This document shows positions 45,370 through 54,574 of a DNA stretch of 64,000 nucleotides, in pieces. The DNA is from Anaerolineae bacterium (lineage in GTDB: Bacteria > Chloroflexota > Anaerolineae > Aggregatilineales > Phototrophicaceae), in the NCBI GenBank assembly GCA_022823165.1, contig JAJDXR010000070.1:124001-188000 (forward strand). Direction: 5' to 3'. Numbering within the stretch: the first letter of the stretch is position 1; the number at the start of each line of letters is the position of its first letter. The notes under the pieces are model-generated. The model searched no databases, was not told the origin of the DNA, and saw only the letters and a list, made by a program, of their open reading frames with translations. The translations under genes were made by a program, and so were the position numbers.

Positions 45370-45547
45370 CTTTCCGGCACAATCTTTACGACGGCCGGCG
45401 GGTTGCTAGCCTCAAGCCTCGCTGGCGTCGATCTCCCGCGCCTCATGTATAGCGCTTGACCAGGCAAATCGCCGACTGCTTCGCTGGCGGATTTCAGCCG
45501 CTGTACTAAGATAGGAACAGGCGACTCCACGAGGGCCACAAGCGGCT

Positions 45548-46009
45548 ATGACCGATACCATCATCAACAGCGGCGCTGACGGCAGCGCGCCGGCGCGCCA
45601 TCGTTTTAGCCACCGACTGACAAGTTTACAGTTGATGCTGGCTGTCGCGCTGACCATTGGTTTGGTGCTGGCTCTGAATTTCAGCAGCCGCATCAGCCTG
45701 GATCGCGACTTGGCGCGCATCCATGCCGAGTTCACTCGGGAAATCGACCGGCTCTTAGCCAGGCAGGAGCAGCTAATCGCCGAGCTGGACTACGTCAAGA
45801 GCGATGCCTACGTCGAATATTGGGCTCGCGACGAAGGTAAAATGGTCCGTGAGGGCGAATTCTTGATATTGCCAAAAAGCGTCGGCCTGGCCGACCCAGC
45901 GCCGGCGCGGCAGCGGCGCCTGGTCGAGTTCCAAACCACTCGGCCCGAACCCGATAATTGGGCTTTGTGGTGGGCGCTGTTTTTTGACGACCCGCCGCCC
46001 GGTCGCTGA
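45548..46009 (+). CDS. Septum formation initiator family protein (FtsB/DivIC-like)
   Basis: A 153-residue bitopic protein: a short cytoplasmic N-terminus, a span at about 28-46 (LQLMLAVALTIGLVLALNF), then a coiled coil (about 50-80, DLARIHAEFTREIDRLLARQEQLIAEL) and the typical motif DAYVEYWARDEGKMVREGEFLILP (about 86-109). The family connects FtsL and FtsQ in the divisome. The proline-rich C-terminus is longer than usual. Confidence 0.85.
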   Translation: MTDTIINSGADGSAPARHRFSHRLTSLQLMLAVALTIGLVLALNFSSRISLDRDLARIHAEFTREIDRLLARQEQLIAELDYVKSDAYVEYWARDEGKMVREGEFLILPKSVGLADPAPARQRRLVEFQTTRPEPDNWALWWALFFDDPPPGR

Positions 46010-46037
46010 AAGGACCAGCTGGTGGCGAGCGCCGACA

Positions 46038-47117
46038 TTAGACCCGCCCAAGCGCCTGCTGGATAAAGGGCGGGTTAACGCCGGCAAAGTCGACCACGCG
46101 CGCCTGAGCCTGCCCTTGTTCAAAGTCAAGCAGCGCGCCCGCTTTACAGCAAGCGACTTTGATGACAGCCAGCGCGAATACCTGGCTCCCAGGCGCTTCA
46201 ACGCTGCTGGTGAGCGCGCCGACCCGCCGGCCTGCGTGGAACAGCGGCGCCGGCGCTGGCGCAAAAGCCGTCAGCTCCACCTTGACCATGGCTTTTGCCA
46301 CCCGCTCGCGGCTCTCCATACGGGCGATGATTTCCTGGCCGGTATAACAACCCTTGCTGAAACTGATCTCGTCCCACAGTCCGACTTCCAGCGGAATATA
46401 GTCGGACGACAATTCCGCTCCGCCCGGAAATCCGCTGCGAATTCGCAAGATATTATAAGCCAGCGACCCGGCCGGCTGCAGCCCCAGGGGTCGGCCTACT
46501 TCGAGCAGACGCTCATGCACAGCAGTCGCAGCCTCCGCCGCGCATATCAAGGACCAGTGTCCGCCGCAAAGTGGCTTGCGCCGCGTCAAAATCGCGGGGC
46601 AATCGGCCAGCGTGACATCGCAGCTGCCCAGCGCCGGCAAGTCCTTGAGACTACTGTCGAGCGCCAGCGCGATCTCGTCGGCGCGCGCACCGTGCAGCGC
46701 GAACTGCGCGGTTGCCGCGCTCTGATCGCTGACTGTCGCTTTGTCTCCGAAAAAGATATTATGCCCCAGAAAACTTGCCAGCGCCTGACCCTGGCCCGGC
46801 TGGCTGATGAGCAGCAAACCCTCCGGTCGCTCAAAGCACTCGGCTCGAAACAAAATTCGCGCGTTGGCGTCGGTGAACAGGGTCGCCCGGCCGTCGTTAA
46901 GCGCCAGCGCGCTCAGGTCGTTGGTGGACATGCGATTGACCAGATTCAGGCGATCGTCCCCGCTCAATAGGATCCGGCCTTCGTGTGAACGGTCCAGCAG
47001 GATCGCGGCTTGATCGGCCGCCGCATACTCAGCGGGCAAATCACCGTAATCGAGCGGGATGCCATCCGGCGCCAGATGCGCGCCCAGGCGGCGCTGATAG
47101 TGCAGTAAATCGCTCAT
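46038..47117 (-). CDS. ygfZ: Folate-binding protein of the YgfZ/GcvT family
   Basis: A 359-residue tetrahydrofolate-dependent protein that helps maintain Fe-S enzymes. The signature FSKGCYTGQEIIARM (about 245-259) is clear, as are the GcvT-fold segments RMSTNDLSAL and LRIRSGFPGG. The ATG at 47115-47117 overlaps the stop of the guanylate-kinase-like gene by four bases (ATGA); the longer open frame upstream lies over that gene and is rejected. Confidence 0.92.
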   Translation of the reverse strand: MSDLLHYQRRLGAHLAPDGIPLDYGDLPAEYAAADQAAILLDRSHEGRILLSGDDRLNLVNRMSTNDLSALALNDGRATLFTDANARILFRAECFERPEGLLLISQPGQGQALASFLGHNIFFGDKATVSDQSAATAQFALHGARADEIALALDSSLKDLPALGSCDVTLADCPAILTRRKPLCGGHWSLICAAEAATAVHERLLEVGRPLGLQPAGSLAYNILRIRSGFPGGAELSSDYIPLEVGLWDEISFSKGCYTGQEIIARMESRERVAKAMVKVELTAFAPAPAPLFHAGRRVGALTSSVEAPGSQVFALAVIKVACCKAGALLDFEQGQAQARVVDFAGVNPPFIQQALGRV

Positions 47118-47740
47118 TTGGGCGCTCCTGTCAGGTGACGCGCGAGTAGCTCCTGTTGAATGATGTTTTTCGTTCGCGCGATGGCGGCCGGCAGGGAGTC
47201 GTTGACCACCAGATAGTCGCAATGGCTTTGGTAGGGGAATTCAAGCTGCTTAGCCCGTTGCAGGCGCTGGTCGATATCGGTATAGGGGTCGGCCCGATCG
47301 CGCATTCGCCCTTCCAGCACGGCCAGCTGCTCCGCTGTATTGGCGCCGGAAACCGTGACGAATATCTGTACGACATTATCCGCGAATGTTTCAGCTAGTA
47401 TGCTGGCCCCGATTACTTCTATATCAGCAATGCGAATCTCGCCTGCAGCCAGGCCGGCGGCGATGGTTTGGCGCGGAATGCCATAATATCTGCCGGGGGT
47501 AACTTCCTGGAATTCAAGCAGCTCGCCGGCGGCGATCATCGCCTCAAAGCGGCGGCGGCTGACGAAGAGATGTTCGCGGCCTTGCTCTTCGTCGCCGCGC
47601 ATCTGGCGAGTGGTGGCGGTCGCCAGTTGCCGGATGGCTGGATTGTCGGCCATGAGCGCTTTCATGATGGCGTTTTTGCCGGCGCCGCCGGGACCGATCA
47701 TCACAAAAATCACCCCCGGAAGTCTCTTGGTTGAACTCAC
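47114..47740 (-). CDS. Guanylate kinase-family protein with altered P-loop
   Basis: A 208-residue member of the GMP-kinase fold. GMP-binding-like segments are kept (TATTRQMRGDEEQGREHLFVSRRRFEAMI, split about 41-69; then GELLEFQEVTPGRYYGIP). However, the P-loop reads GPGGAGKN (16-23), where guanylate kinases have GPSGAGKS/T: the Mg-binding Ser/Thr is Asn. The start is GTG at 47738-47740. It may be a divergent guanylate kinase, a related nucleoside-monophosphate or ribose-bisphosphate kinase (PhnN-like), or a non-catalytic relative. Coupled to ygfZ by a four-base overlap. Confidence 0.75.
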   Translation of the reverse strand: MSSTKRLPGVIFVMIGPGGAGKNAIMKALMADNPAIRQLATATTRQMRGDEEQGREHLFVSRRRFEAMIAAGELLEFQEVTPGRYYGIPRQTIAAGLAAGEIRIADIEVIGASILAETFADNVVQIFVTVSGANTAEQLAVLEGRMRDRADPYTDIDQRLQRAKQLEFPYQSHCDYLVVNDSLPAAIARTKNIIQQELLARHLTGAPK

Positions 47741-48064
47741 AATGTGCTATCCTGAATGTGAGGCTTTTGCAGCCTGCAGTGTAGCAAGAGGATCGACCTT
47801 ACTCCATAGTAAAGCATGAATCCGGGTTCATCCGAATCTAGGGATTGGCGATTATCGTGGATATAATTCTCTTTGCGAACACGACTCAGGTTTTTTTGCC
47901 ACAGAGAACACAGAGGGCACAGAGATTTTTCTAAATTTGGCGAAGTTTCAAGTTCACAGAATTAGCTACTCCCCCGAGTTTACATTGCAGACCGTCCGCC
48001 TGGCGCCCAAGACCATCGCAAAGCGCGGCGCTGGCATGACAGGCTATAGCGAGAGGAAGGCGAT
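47741..48064. other. Intergenic region with repeat element
   Basis: About 324 bases between the divergent kinase-like gene and folD. It holds the CACAGAG-rich repeat (47899-47924). No gene is convincing here. Confidence 0.5.
47899..47924 (+). repeat. Dispersed CACAGAG-rich repeat element, copy 2
   Basis: Twenty-six bases reading CCACAGAGAACACAGAGG followed by GCACAGAG, preceded and followed by T-rich runs. It matches the minus-strand element at 21907-21931 apart from a one-base indel and one or two changes. Confidence 0.7.
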
Positions 48065-48952
48065 ATGCCGGCCAAAATCATTGATGGACGGGCGGTAGCC
48101 AAGCGAATTCGCGGCGAGATCGGCGCTGAGGTCGACGACTTTCGTAAGGCGACTGGCTCAAGGCCGGGCTTGGGTGTTGTCCTGGTTGGCGATGACCCGG
48201 CCTCGGCTATGTATGTTCGCATGAAGCGCCGGGCTTGTGAACGCGTTGGCATCCGCTCTGAAGCGCGGATTTTGCCCGCGGCCGCCACGCAGCAAGCGGT
48301 GGAAGACGCCGTGCGCGGTTTCAATGAAGACCCGGCCATTCATGGCATTCTGGCGCAGTTGCCCTTGCCGGATCACATTGACGAAGAGGCGGTGCTCAGC
48401 CAGATCAGCCTGGCCAAGGATGTCGATGGCATCCACCCGGTTAATATCGGCCGGCTTGGAATGCGCGGCCGCGAGCCCAGTTTCACGCCGGCCACGCCCA
48501 CCGGGGTGATGATTCTGATTGACGAAAGCGGCGTTCCGATAGAGGGCGCGCGAGCTGTCGTCATTGGTCGCAGCAATATAGTCGGTTTGCCGGTGGCGTT
48601 GATGCTGACCAACGCCAACGCCACCGTGACCATCTGCCACAGCCGCAGTCGCGATCTGCCGACCCTGGTCCAAGGCGCTGACATTCTCGTGGCGGCGGTC
48701 GGGCGCGCCGAATTCGTCAAAGGCGACTGGCTGAAAGCGGGGGCGGTCGTCATCGACGTCGGCTCCAACTCGGCGCCGGACGCGAGCAGCGACAAGGGCT
48801 ATCGCTATGTCGGCGATGTAGACTTCGAGTCGGCGCTGCCGGTGGCCGGCCATATTACTAAAGTGCCGGGCGGCGTCGGTCCCATGACCATCACCATGCT
48901 CTTGGCCAATACCTTGACCGCGGCGCGGCGAATCGCCGCTGGCTGCAAATGA
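48065..48952 (+). CDS. folD: Bifunctional methylenetetrahydrofolate dehydrogenase/cyclohydrolase
   Basis: A 295-residue folate enzyme that interconverts 5,10-methylene-, methenyl- and 10-formyl-tetrahydrofolate. The catalytic Lys lies in SAMYVRMKRRACERVGI (about 44-60), followed by QLPLPDHID (about 99-107), KDVDGIHPVN (about 119-128), the cofactor motif GRSNIVGLPVALML (about 169-182) and the terminal PGGVGPMTITMLLANT (about 267-282). It provides one-carbon units and can stand in the degradation of the formyl/formimino products expected from the purine genes next to it. Confidence 0.96.
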   Translation: MPAKIIDGRAVAKRIRGEIGAEVDDFRKATGSRPGLGVVLVGDDPASAMYVRMKRRACERVGIRSEARILPAAATQQAVEDAVRGFNEDPAIHGILAQLPLPDHIDEEAVLSQISLAKDVDGIHPVNIGRLGMRGREPSFTPATPTGVMILIDESGVPIEGARAVVIGRSNIVGLPVALMLTNANATVTICHSRSRDLPTLVQGADILVAAVGRAEFVKGDWLKAGAVVIDVGSNSAPDASSDKGYRYVGDVDFESALPVAGHITKVPGGVGPMTITMLLANTLTAARRIAAGCK

Positions 48953-49041
48953 CAAGAACCCCGGTCCAGGCTGACATCGGCGTTTGTCGGCAAGGGGGCC
49001 GGAACTTTACCTATACTCATGAATCAGAGAAATTATACGCG

Positions 49042-50400
49042 ATGACAACTCTTCTCCTCAAGAACATTCGCTGTCTGGCGACCATGGATGAATCCCGGCG
49101 CGAATTATCAGACGCCTGGATCCTGGCGCGCGACCGCAAAATCGCTGATCTTGGCGTCGCCGGCGAGCTGCCGCGGGACTTACAGGCTGACCGCGTCATT
49201 GAGCTCTCGAATCATGTGGTCCTGCCGGGCTTGGTCAATACGCATCACCACATGTTCCAGTGTCTGACGCGCGCCCTGGCTCAGCAGTCCGAACTCTTCG
49301 ACTGGCTGCAATACTTGTATCCGATCTGGGCGGGCTTGCGCTCCGAACATGTATATACCGCCGCCAAGCTGGCTATGGCTGAATTGATTTTGGCCGGCTG
49401 CACCACCGCCAGCGATCATCACTACATTTTCCCGAATGATGTCCAGCTCGAAGATGAAATCCGCGCCGCCCAGGAAATCGGCCTGCGCTTTCACGCCTCG
49501 CGCGGCGCCATGAGCCTGGGCGAGAGCGACGGCGGTTTGCCGCCCGACCGTCTGGTCGAGCGCGAACAGGATATTCTGCGCGATACCCAGCGTCTGATAG
49601 AAACCTGGCACGATCCGGAACCGCAATCGATGCTGAGAATTGTGGTGGCGCCGACTTCTCCCTTCAGCGTTACCGTCGACTTGATGCGAGAATCAGCGGC
49701 GCTGGCCCGCGCCTATGGCGTGAATTTGCATACTCATTTGGCGGAGAACGTCAAAGACATCAGTTACAGCCGTGAACACTTCGGGATGGACCCCGGCCAG
49801 TACGCTGAAGATGTCGGCTGGGTTGGCAATGACGTCTGGCATGCGCACTGCGTCCAGTTGAAATCGCGGGAAATTGAGCTGTTCGCGCGCACAGGCACCG
49901 GCGTCTGCCATTGTCCCTCCTCCAATATGCGTCTGGCTTCGGGCATCGCGCCCCTGCGGCAAATGCTGGACGCGGGCGTAAACGTAGGCCTGGGCGTCGA
50001 CGGCTCGGCCTCCAATGACAGCGGGCACTTGCTCGGCGAAGCCCGTCAAGCCATGCTGCTGCAGCGCGTCCTGGGGGATCCGGCCGGCTTATCGGCTCGC
50101 GAAGCGCTGGAAATGGCGACCCTGGGCGGCGCCAGCGTTCTGGGGCGGGACGATATCGGGCGCCTCGCCGCCGGCATGTCCGCCGATATCATTGCTTTCA
50201 GGCTGGACCGGATGGGCTTGGCGGGCGCGCTGCATGACCCCGTGGCGGCTTTGGTTTTCTGCCAGCCGTCCGCGGTTGACTTGTCCATAATCAATGGCCG
50301 GGTTATCGTGGAGGATGGCGCTCTGCGGTCGGTGGACGCGCCCAGCCTGGTGGAAAGGCACAATCGACTGTCGGCGCAGTTGCTTCGGGGCGAGGGCTGA
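49042..50400 (+). CDS. 8-oxoguanine deaminase-like amidohydrolase
   Basis: A 452-residue COG0402 amidohydrolase. The metal site starts with NTHHHMFQ (about 68-75), followed by TASDHHYIFPND (about 117-128), the HTHLAEN ligand loop (about 232-238), HAHCV (about 270-274) and the catalytic Asp in LGVDGSASND (about 320-329). FDWLQYLYPIWAGL is characteristic of 8-oxoguanine deaminases. It would yield urate and ammonia from 8-oxoguanine. The ATG at 49042 fits family N-termini; the open frame starts 31 codons earlier with unlikely sequence overlapping the folD stop. First gene of the purine series. Confidence 0.88.
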   Translation: MTTLLLKNIRCLATMDESRRELSDAWILARDRKIADLGVAGELPRDLQADRVIELSNHVVLPGLVNTHHHMFQCLTRALAQQSELFDWLQYLYPIWAGLRSEHVYTAAKLAMAELILAGCTTASDHHYIFPNDVQLEDEIRAAQEIGLRFHASRGAMSLGESDGGLPPDRLVEREQDILRDTQRLIETWHDPEPQSMLRIVVAPTSPFSVTVDLMRESAALARAYGVNLHTHLAENVKDISYSREHFGMDPGQYAEDVGWVGNDVWHAHCVQLKSREIELFARTGTGVCHCPSSNMRLASGIAPLRQMLDAGVNVGLGVDGSASNDSGHLLGEARQAMLLQRVLGDPAGLSAREALEMATLGGASVLGRDDIGRLAAGMSADIIAFRLDRMGLAGALHDPVAALVFCQPSAVDLSIINGRVIVEDGALRSVDAPSLVERHNRLSAQLLRGEG

Positions 50401-50430
50401 GCCTAATGCCCTAAGTTGGGAGGGCTTTGC

Positions 50431-52137
50431 ATGTCAATCGTCGATCGTCTGGCGGCCGCGCGCGGCGACACAGCGGCGGATCTGGTATTACGCAACGCCA
50501 ACCTGGTCAATGTCGTCAGCGGCGAAATCTACCCCACGGATATTGTCATTCACGACCGGCATGTGGTGGCGCTGGGCGCCGGCTATGCCGCGCGGCGCGA
50601 TGTTGACCTGACTGGCAAGTATGTCGCCCCCGGTTTGATAGACGCGCATGCGCATATTGAGAGCAGCCTGGTGACGCCGGCGGAATTCGCGCGCGCGGTG
50701 CTGCCTCATGGGGTCACAACGGTGATAACCGACCCCCACGAGATCGCCAATGTGCTGGGCTTGCAAGGCCTGCGCTATATGCTGGAACAGGCCAAGCACG
50801 GTCTGCTAAACATGTTCGTCATGGCGTCGAGTTGCGTGCCCGCCACCGCTATGGAGACATCGGGCGCGCGCCTGGAAGCGGAAGATCTGGCGCAATTGCT
50901 TGACCATCCCTGGGTGCTGGGTCTGGCCGAATTGATGAATTACCCGGGCGTGGCGCTGGGCGATGAAGGCCTGCTCGACAAGATCGCCTTGTTCGAGCAT
51001 CTGGCGCTGGACGGTCATGCCCCGGATATGACCGGCGCCATGCTTAACGCCTATGTCGCCGCTGGTGTTCAGAGCGAGCACGAATGCGCCACGCTGGCGG
51101 AAGCGCGCGAAAAGCTGCGCCTGGGCCTGACGATATTCATCCGCGAGGGCACCGCCACCCGCAATCTCAAACCGCTGCTGCCGCTGGTGACTGAAGCTAA
51201 TCACGGCGCCTTATGCTTCTGCACCGATGACCGTATTCCCGCCGATCTCATTGATCAGGGCTCAATCGACTATATGATCCGCATCGCCATCGCCGCCGGC
51301 ATTGACCCGCTATTGGCGATTCGCATGGGCAGCAGCAATACCGCCAGGCATTTCGGGCTGAAAAAATATGGCGCGGTCGCTCCGGGCAAATACGCTGATC
51401 TGGTGGTCGTCGATGACCTGCGCGACTTCAGGCCCGATCTGGTGTACCGGGGCGGCGTCCTGGTCGCAGAAAAGGGCGAGATGGTCGCCGAAGCCGGCAA
51501 GCCGCGCCGCGTTGATCTGCGCGGCACGGTGAATCTGCCCGCGACCAGCCTGGATTTTGCGCTGCCGGCCATGAGCGAGCGTATCCGGGTGATTGGCGCC
51601 ATTACCGATCAAGTGGCGACTGAACACTTGGTGGAGCGCGCCAAAATTGTAAACGGCTGCGCGGTCAGTGATGTTCAACGCGATATTCTCAAGTTCGCTA
51701 TGCTGGAGCGGCATCGCGCCAGCGGCAAGCTCGGTTTGGCTTTCATCAAGGGCTTCGGGCTGGAGCGCGGCGCCATCGCCGGCACGGTGGCGCATGATCA
51801 TCACAACCTGGCGGTCATTGGCGCCGATGATAACAGTATGCAGGCCGCCGTGCGGGCGATCGCGGACATGGGCGGCGGCCTCGTCGCCGTTGATGGCGAG
51901 CGGATTTTGGCGGCCCTGCCTTTGCCTATTGCCGGCCTGCTCAGTGATGCGCCTATAGAAGCCGTGCGTATGCGCTACGACCGCATGATTGAGGCGGCGC
52001 ATGCGCTGGGCAATCGCATGAGCGACCCCTTCATGGTCATGAGTTTCATGGGCTTGGAAGTGATTCCCAAGCTGAAGCTTACTGACCACGGTCTGGTCGA
52101 TGTTGAGCAATTCAAATTAGTGAGCCCCTTTGTATAA
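50431..52137 (+). CDS. ade: Adenine deaminase
   Basis: A 568-residue binuclear-metal amidohydrolase converting adenine to hypoxanthine. It shows the DAHAHIESSL metal motif (about 73-82), the family segment TVITDPHEIANVLG (about 97-110), LKKYGAVAPGKYADLVVVDD (about 309-328) and the C-terminal GTVAHDHHNLAVIGAD (about 451-466). The ATG at 50431 is preceded by GGGAGGG; a TTG at 50416 is the longer alternative. It sits in the same run as the 8-oxoguanine deaminase. Confidence 0.95.
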   Translation: MSIVDRLAAARGDTAADLVLRNANLVNVVSGEIYPTDIVIHDRHVVALGAGYAARRDVDLTGKYVAPGLIDAHAHIESSLVTPAEFARAVLPHGVTTVITDPHEIANVLGLQGLRYMLEQAKHGLLNMFVMASSCVPATAMETSGARLEAEDLAQLLDHPWVLGLAELMNYPGVALGDEGLLDKIALFEHLALDGHAPDMTGAMLNAYVAAGVQSEHECATLAEAREKLRLGLTIFIREGTATRNLKPLLPLVTEANHGALCFCTDDRIPADLIDQGSIDYMIRIAIAAGIDPLLAIRMGSSNTARHFGLKKYGAVAPGKYADLVVVDDLRDFRPDLVYRGGVLVAEKGEMVAEAGKPRRVDLRGTVNLPATSLDFALPAMSERIRVIGAITDQVATEHLVERAKIVNGCAVSDVQRDILKFAMLERHRASGKLGLAFIKGFGLERGAIAGTVAHDHHNLAVIGADDNSMQAAVRAIADMGGGLVAVDGERILAALPLPIAGLLSDAPIEAVRMRYDRMIEAAHALGNRMSDPFMVMSFMGLEVIPKLKLTDHGLVDVEQFKLVSPFV

Positions 52138-52210
52138 AATCACCTGTATGTTTCGCCCTTTTTGGGCTAAAGTACATGATGCCAAACCGGAGTAATTCAT
52201 AGGAATCGCC

Positions 52211-53431
52211 ATGGTAGATCACAGTCAACTGCAAGCCTTGCGGCATAGAGTAGAAGAACAGCGCGCGCCGATTATCAGCTTCCTGCGCGAGATCTGCGCC
52301 ATACCCAGTATGGAAAATCAAATTCGCGACTGCGGCGAACGTATTGCGCAGGAAATGACCGCGCTCGGTTTCGACGATATTTTCTGGGACAAGATGGGCA
52401 ATATCGTGGGCCGCATCGGCAATGGCGACCGCATCCTGCTCTACGACAGCCATATAGACACGGTGGGCATCGGCGACCCGGACGAGTGGGACTGGGACCC
52501 CTTTGAAGGCAAGATCGAGAATGGCGTCTTATACGCCCGCGGCGCCTGCGATGAAAAGGGCAGCACGCCGGGCATGGTCTATGGCTTGGCGCTAGCCCGC
52601 GATTTGGGTTTGCTCGATGGCTATACCGCCTATTATTTCGGCAATATGGAAGAATGGAATGACGGGCAAGCGCCGCATGCCTTCGTCCAGACCGAGGGCG
52701 TCAAGCCCGATTTCGTCGTCATCGGCGAGCCGACCAAGATGCAGATTTACCGCGGCCACAAGGGCCGGGTCGAATTCAAAATTGTGGCCAAAGGCAAGAG
52801 TTCCCATGCCGCCAGCAATTACCTGGGCGATAACGCCATCTACAAGTTGCTGCCAGTTATTGAGCGCATCAGCCATATTGAGCCGGAGCTGGGCGATCAT
52901 GACTTTTTGGGCCAGGGTCGTATCACCGTCACCGATATGGAGGTCAAGACGCCCAGCATAAACGCTGTGCCTGACGAAGCCACCATCTACGTCGACCGCC
53001 GCATCACCTTTGGCGAAGATCCTGAGACGGAGCTGCAGCGGCTGCAAGCGATCATCGGGCAGCGCGATGACATTCAGGCCGAGATTCTGGTTTACGACGA
53101 GCCGAGTTATACCGGCTTCGTTTTCCCGCTCGACAAAATTTATCCGGCTTGGGCTTACGAAGAAGACGAGCCCATTGTTAAAGCCGGTTTGGCGGCGGCC
53201 GAAGTGCTCTATGGCGCGGCTGACACCGGCAAGTGGGATTTCTCCACCAATGGCATATATTGGGCGGGCAAAGCCGGCATTCCCAGCATCGGTTTCGCGC
53301 CGGGCAACGAGATTCACGCGCACACCGTTCTCGACCAGGTGCCGCTGGAAGATGTCGTGCGCTCCACCGAGTGGTACGCGCTTTTCCCGGCGATCTTGCG
53401 CCAGACCTTAAACGGCGGCGCTGCCGGCTGA
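52211..53431 (+). CDS. ygeY: YgeY-family M20 metallohydrolase
   Basis: A 406-residue M20 peptidase/deacylase-fold protein. Metal-site segments include LYDSHIDTVGIGDPDEWDWDP (about 77-97), ARGACDEKGST (about 112-122) and the Glu pair NMEEWNDGQAPHAF (about 148-161); PNE.. equivalents follow. The motif EWDWDPFEGKIENGVLYARG is that of the YgeY 'selenium metabolism-linked hydrolase' group of purine clusters, and not of classical ArgE/DapE. The true substrate of YgeY is not settled as far as I know; it may hydrolyse an intermediate made by the neighbouring carbamoyltransferase and PLP enzymes. Confidence 0.85.
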   Translation: MVDHSQLQALRHRVEEQRAPIISFLREICAIPSMENQIRDCGERIAQEMTALGFDDIFWDKMGNIVGRIGNGDRILLYDSHIDTVGIGDPDEWDWDPFEGKIENGVLYARGACDEKGSTPGMVYGLALARDLGLLDGYTAYYFGNMEEWNDGQAPHAFVQTEGVKPDFVVIGEPTKMQIYRGHKGRVEFKIVAKGKSSHAASNYLGDNAIYKLLPVIERISHIEPELGDHDFLGQGRITVTDMEVKTPSINAVPDEATIYVDRRITFGEDPETELQRLQAIIGQRDDIQAEILVYDEPSYTGFVFPLDKIYPAWAYEEDEPIVKAGLAAAEVLYGAADTGKWDFSTNGIYWAGKAGIPSIGFAPGNEIHAHTVLDQVPLEDVVRSTEWYALFPAILRQTLNGGAAG

Positions 53432-53524
53432 GGCCGGTCTGAGGCGCGAATCGCGGGTGGCTAGTCCGGCAGCCCGACGGCGGCTGGCGGCGCAAATAAA
53501 CTTCGAAGACAAGGAGAGTGGTTC

Positions 53525-54505
53525 ATGCAGACGGATTTACGGGGGCGCGACCTCATTAGCACCCAGGACTGGTCGCGAGAAGAGATTGAAACGCTGCTGG
53601 ATGTCGCTTGGGATTTGAAGCGCAAGCGCGCGCTGGGCGAGTCTCACGCGCTGCTGCGCGACAAGGTGCTGGCGCTGCTATTCTTCTTCACCAGTACGCG
53701 CACCCGCATCAGCTTTGAAGCCGGCATGGCTCAGCTGGGCGGCCATGCCCAGTTTATCGACCACACCACCACCCAGATTAGCCATGGCGATACCGCCAAG
53801 GAAATCGGCGAAATCGTCGGCCGCTATACGGACGGCATCGCCATTCGTCAGTGTGATTGGGACTTCGGCAACCAATATATCAACGCCGTGGCCGAGGCCA
53901 GCCGCGTACCCGTCTTAAATATGCAATGCGACATTTATCATCCCTTTCAGATTCTGGCTGACTTGATGACCATCCAGGAGAAGTTCGGGCGCGACCTGCG
54001 CGGCAAGACCATCAATATCAGCTGGGCTTATGCTTCCAGTTATCAGAAGCCGATATCGGTGCCTCAGAGCCTGGTGCTGCTGATGTCGCGATTTGGTATG
54101 AATGTTCGTCTGACGCGGCCGCCGGAGTACCAGCTTATGCCCGACATCGTCGAACAGGCGCGTGAGAATACCCGCCGGCATGGCGGCTCCTTTGAGATAA
54201 TTGACGACTTTGACGCCGGTTTTGCCGGCGCGGACATATTGTATCCCAAGAGCTGGGGCAGTTGGCTGACGACTGAAGACGATGATGAATCGGCTGCGAT
54301 CGGCGCCCAATACAGCGACTGGATCACCGACGACCGCCGCATGTCCCTGGCAAATGAACACGCCATTTATATGCACTGCTTGCCGGCGGATCGCAATATC
54401 GAAGTGACCGACAGCGTCATCGACGGTCCTCAGAGCGTGGTCTACGACGAGGCGGAAAATCGGCTGCACGCGCAGAAGGCGGCTATGGCTTTAACCATGC
54501 GCTAG
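53525..54505 (+). CDS. Ornithine carbamoyltransferase-like protein (YgeW-related)
   Basis: A 326-residue transcarbamylase. The carbamoyl-phosphate loop STRTRISFE (about 57-65), HPFQILADL (about 139-147) and MHCLPADRNIEVTD (about 283-296) are conserved. The segments TTTQISHGDTAKEIGEIVGRY and VINGP-like VIDGPQSVVYDEAENRLHAQKA match the OTC-like proteins found in anaerobic purine gene clusters with YgeY and carbamate kinase. It may run phosphorolytically, passing carbamoyl phosphate to the kinase downstream. It is shorter than E. coli YgeW (about 396), so it is related but not identical. AGGAG precedes the ATG. Confidence 0.85.
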   Translation: MQTDLRGRDLISTQDWSREEIETLLDVAWDLKRKRALGESHALLRDKVLALLFFFTSTRTRISFEAGMAQLGGHAQFIDHTTTQISHGDTAKEIGEIVGRYTDGIAIRQCDWDFGNQYINAVAEASRVPVLNMQCDIYHPFQILADLMTIQEKFGRDLRGKTINISWAYASSYQKPISVPQSLVLLMSRFGMNVRLTRPPEYQLMPDIVEQARENTRRHGGSFEIIDDFDAGFAGADILYPKSWGSWLTTEDDDESAAIGAQYSDWITDDRRMSLANEHAIYMHCLPADRNIEVTDSVIDGPQSVVYDEAENRLHAQKAAMALTMR

Positions 54506-54574
54506 CGGGCTTGGCGCCGGGCCTCAGCTTTGATTGGCCGGGCGCCCGGTCAATGGATTTGAGAGACACAGGCG

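Noticed and set aside
52138..52200. Small GCCC-TTTTT-GGGC hairpin after adenine deaminase
   Set aside because: Only 4 base pairs with no T run after it; too weak to call a terminator.
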